Program-made: the position numbers and the translations under genes
Source: Palauibacter sp022826685
GTDB lineage: Bacteria; Gemmatimonadota; Gemmatimonadetes; Palauibacterales; Palauibacteraceae
Direction: 5' to 3' (one strand)
Assembly (NCBI RefSeq): GCF_965221685.1
Contig: NZ_OZ244907.1
Length of the DNA stretch: 64,000 nt
The notes under the pieces: model-generated
The model's database searches: none
Seen by the model: only the letters and a program-made list of their open reading frames with translations
What the model was told of the DNA's origin: nothing
Shown: positions 61,727-64,000 of the stretch, in pieces
How positions within the stretch are numbered: the first letter of the stretch is position 1
Layout of the letters: each line of letters starts with the position of its first letter

Positions 61727-63807
61727 TAGAAAAACCGGAACTGGAGTCGCAGCAGACGGCCGGGCTGCGGCAGTCCGCACTGATCGAAGACCGTCGCGTC
61801 CGCGAGGTTGTCCAGCGACAGAGAGGTCTGAAGCGTCCGGAAGGGCCCGCCGACCGCAAACTCCCGGCTCACGACGAGGTCGACGCGGGCCGTCGGGTCG
61901 AGGGCAACGTCGGCGTCGAAATCCGGATCGACGCAGTACTGGCGTCCGATCGCCTCTACTGCGGCCCGCGCCCGGAGACCCGCGGGGAGCGGACCCTCCA
62001 CGTGCGCCCCCACGGCGATCGCGGGCTGGTACTCCGCACGAAGCGTGCGGCCCTCGAACCGCCGGTCCGTGACCTCCACATTCTGCCACGTCAGGTCGCC
62101 GCCAACGGAGACCCCGCCCCACCGGGCGTCGCCGAGAAGCTCGACCCCTGCCGCGTCCACGCGACGCCGGTTCTCTCGCCGGAACCTCCCGTCGCCGAGC
62201 CCCGTACGCACGATCGCGTTCGAGAAACTCTGGACAAAAAGCACGGCCTGCGCCTCGACCTCCGCCCCGAACGCCTCGACCGTCCCGGTCACGCCCCCCT
62301 CCGCCGCACGGAGGATCTCCGGCGCGAGTTCGTGGTTGGGTTCGAAGCGGCCGAGCGCTCCCGAATACAGTTCCCGCAGCGACGGGAAGCGCACACGGCG
62401 GCTCGCCCCCATGTGGAAGCGAACGCGCCGTCCGATCTGCGCGGATCCTCCAACGCGCGCCCCCCAGTCGTCGATCGTCTCGCGCGCTTCGCGACCACCG
62501 GTCTCCGGTGTGCTGCCGCGATCCCAGCTCGCCCCCAGGCTGACGCGGGCGCCGGACCAGAACCCCGCGCCGGGACTCGCGAGCGGCAACTCGACCTCAC
62601 CGCCGAGACTGAACAGCCGCTGACGAAAGGTGGACTCGCCACCGGGCGTGATGCGCTCCACGTGGCGGGTCTCGGCCACGGTGAGAGCCGTCCGCACGAC
62701 CCCGTCGCCGAGTTCATGGTCGGACAGGCCGCGGAAGGTGAGGGTGCGGTCGTCCGCGAACTCCTGCCCCGTGATGTCCTCATAGGCCAGCGTCTCGAAC
62801 GCGTCGATCTGCGCGTCTCCCGCGTCGATCCCGATGCTGACCTCGAAATCTCCCGTGCCGAAGGGAGTGCGACCCCACCCGGTACCCGCCGAGACCGTGC
62901 TCACGACCCGCTTCGTTTCGGGCATCCTCCAGCGCCGCGGATTCATCGTGTGGAGTTCCGGCGGAATCCCCCTCTCCGCGCGATACCCGAAGGCGGAGGT
63001 GGAGACCCACGCGCCCCCTTCGGATTCGGCCCGGCCCGTGAAGAAGGCGCTCGCGTGATCGAGATCGCTGTTCAGGCGCCGGTTCGGGTCGGCCGCGGCC
63101 GGCTGCACGACACCGCCGGGAAGGGGCACGCCGTCGCGCGTCCGGTAGGCGCCGCCCGCCTGCACGGAGACGCGGCCCTCCCCCGAGCTCCACGTGCGTC
63201 CGAGGCGCACGCCGCCGAACGCCGCGCCGGTCGCGTCCATCCCGCCCTGCATCCCGTTGAGCCGCCGATCCGCTTCCACGCTCCCGTGTCCGATCTCGAT
63301 CGAGACCACGCCGCCGAGAACGTTGGGACCATGGAGGACCGAGGAGATGCCCCGGAAGAGCTGGATCTCGCGCGCCGCATCGACCGGAATGAGCGAAAGG
63401 TCGGTGCGCGCGTCCCAGCCGAGGGTCAGCGGCACCCCGTCGACGAGCACGGCGAGCTGGCGCGACTCGGTTCCTCGCAGCGTCGGCTGGGCTTCGCCGC
63501 GCGAGTTCTCGCGCACCTGAAGGAAGGGAATCTCGCGCAGGGCCTCCTCGAGCAGGGGGACGGCGGCCACGCGCGGCGACTGAAGGCTGAGGCGCACGGC
63601 GCTCGCGCCCGAGACGCTGGCGACGGGTCGCAGCGCCTCGATTCGGAGTTCGCGGAGCCGGAAGGAGACCGTATCCCGGGACACGGTGTCCGGCACCTGC
63701 GCCGCCACACCTTCCACCCCCGGGAGACACGCGAGTGCGGCGAGAAGCGGCCATGCCCCACGCCGGGCGATGCGTCGTTCGACCTTCCGGTCCATCCCTC
63801 GAGTCAT
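61726..63807 (-). CDS. TonB-dependent receptor (vitamin B12/siderophore type)
   Basis: This 693-residue outer-membrane receptor has a signal peptide (PLLAALACLPGVEGVAAQ), a plug domain (LRELRIEALRPVASVSGASA, VRENSRGEAQPTLRGTESRQ, LAVLVDGVPLTLGWDARTDL, IQLFRGISSVLHGPNVLGGV) and a beta-barrel of about 22 strands ending LRLQFRFF. It imports a large nutrient with energy from TonB; BtuB-like length, but the ligand is not obvious. A conserved cysteine pair occurs (RQYCVDPDF and FDQCGLPQP). The ATG overlaps the lnt stop (ATGA), so it is part of the operon that leads into the menaquinone genes. Confidence 0.9.
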   Translation of the reverse strand: MTRGMDRKVERRIARRGAWPLLAALACLPGVEGVAAQVPDTVSRDTVSFRLRELRIEALRPVASVSGASAVRLSLQSPRVAAVPLLEEALREIPFLQVRENSRGEAQPTLRGTESRQLAVLVDGVPLTLGWDARTDLSLIPVDAAREIQLFRGISSVLHGPNVLGGVVSIEIGHGSVEADRRLNGMQGGMDATGAAFGGVRLGRTWSSGEGRVSVQAGGAYRTRDGVPLPGGVVQPAAADPNRRLNSDLDHASAFFTGRAESEGGAWVSTSAFGYRAERGIPPELHTMNPRRWRMPETKRVVSTVSAGTGWGRTPFGTGDFEVSIGIDAGDAQIDAFETLAYEDITGQEFADDRTLTFRGLSDHELGDGVVRTALTVAETRHVERITPGGESTFRQRLFSLGGEVELPLASPGAGFWSGARVSLGASWDRGSTPETGGREARETIDDWGARVGGSAQIGRRVRFHMGASRRVRFPSLRELYSGALGRFEPNHELAPEILRAAEGGVTGTVEAFGAEVEAQAVLFVQSFSNAIVRTGLGDGRFRRENRRRVDAAGVELLGDARWGGVSVGGDLTWQNVEVTDRRFEGRTLRAEYQPAIAVGAHVEGPLPAGLRARAAVEAIGRQYCVDPDFDADVALDPTARVDLVVSREFAVGGPFRTLQTSLSLDNLADATVFDQCGLPQPGRLLRLQFRFF

Positions 63808-64000
63808 GCGCTCCCGTTCGCCGGCTCCACCGTCTCCCCCGAAGCACCGCGCGGCGCCTGGCCGCGACGGTTGCGATCCTTCAGGAAAGACGCGCAGAGA
63901 GCAAGAAGCGCTGCCAGCGCGGCCAGAGTCCCCACGACGTCGCCGAAGCGTACGTACACGGTCAACCCGTCCGTCGTCGACACGTCCGCTACGAAGGACG
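63804..64000 (-). CDS. lnt: Apolipoprotein N-acyltransferase, C-terminal end (partial)
   Basis: The window edge cuts this gene; about the last 65 codons are visible, ending at TGA 63804. The visible chain reads SFVADVSTTDGLTVYVRFGD followed by a hydrophobic helix (VVGTLAALAALLALCASFL) and a basic tail (KDRNRRGQAPRG). The TxYVRFGD-helix layout is that of the Lnt C-terminus, where a strand of the nitrilase domain leads into the last membrane helix. The identification rests on this short segment, so it is less certain than its neighbours. Lnt finishes lipoproteins, and this window encodes many. Confidence 0.65.
   Translation of the reverse strand, partial: SFVADVSTTDGLTVYVRFGDVVGTLAALAALLALCASFLKDRNRRGQAPRGASGETVEPANGSA

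Overview
The window is a high-GC (about 68-70%), densely coded bacterial chromosome segment. It has no rRNA, tRNA, CRISPR array or insertion sequence that I can see, and no gene-free stretch over 300 bases (the longest, 44030-44278, looks empty). Several features fit a Gemmatimonadota-like or similar Gram-negative lineage: many exported FG-GAP/VCBS, BNR and choice-of-anchor-B proteins, TonB-dependent receptors, lipoproteins, GTG/TTG starts and 4-base stop/start overlaps, and a menaquinone operon. This taxonomic reading is inference from gene content; no marker gene is present.

Layout. 1-2.2 kb: the end of an anti-sigma-like gene and two DUF4097 proteins. 2.2-9.9 kb (minus): amidase, a frameshifted TonB receptor and a large BNR-repeat protein. 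10-11.4 kb: two tandem Uma2-family nucleases. 11.4-22.9 kb (minus): cupin, TPR/VCBS lipoprotein, choice-of-anchor-B protein, CRTAC1-like protein and a membrane pentaheme cytochrome with TPRs. 23-24.2 kb: a small ORF and trxB. 24.3-27.3 kb (minus): an SLC5 symporter between two PIN-domain toxin-antitoxin modules. 27.4-28.1 kb (minus): a DUF2007-like protein and an OsmC-family gene with an in-frame UGA exactly at the conserved redox cysteine, followed by a SECIS-like hairpin. 28.1-33 kb: DUF885 hydrolase, an orphan pilus-like protein and two alpha/beta hydrolases. 33-42.3 kb (plus): a run of exported beta-propeller/VCBS proteins, including two more choice-of-anchor-B paralogues and a sugar-dehydrogenase-like lipoprotein. 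42.3-44 kb (minus): an outer-membrane barrel and PhzF. 44.3-52.5 kb (plus): EVE, LemA, DUF2207, peroxiredoxin, phhB, an aspartoacylase-like enzyme and a leucine-rich-repeat metalloprotease. 52.5-64 kb (minus): an Ig-like lipoprotein, then an operon lnt - TonB receptor - histone-deacetylase-like - menF - menD - menB - menA - menE - class V aminotransferase.

How the genes work together: five genes of menaquinone synthesis sit in one overlapping operon, and the membrane multiheme cytochrome could be a quinone-linked electron carrier (inference). Thiol/redox defence is represented by trxB, a Bcp-like peroxiredoxin and the OsmC-like protein. Much of the rest makes envelope or exported proteins with repeat folds. 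The most notable observation is the candidate selenocysteine OsmC protein at 27612-28076. The second is a tripled 14-bp unit carrying Shine-Dalgarno plus ATG at the junction of the deacetylase-like gene and menF.
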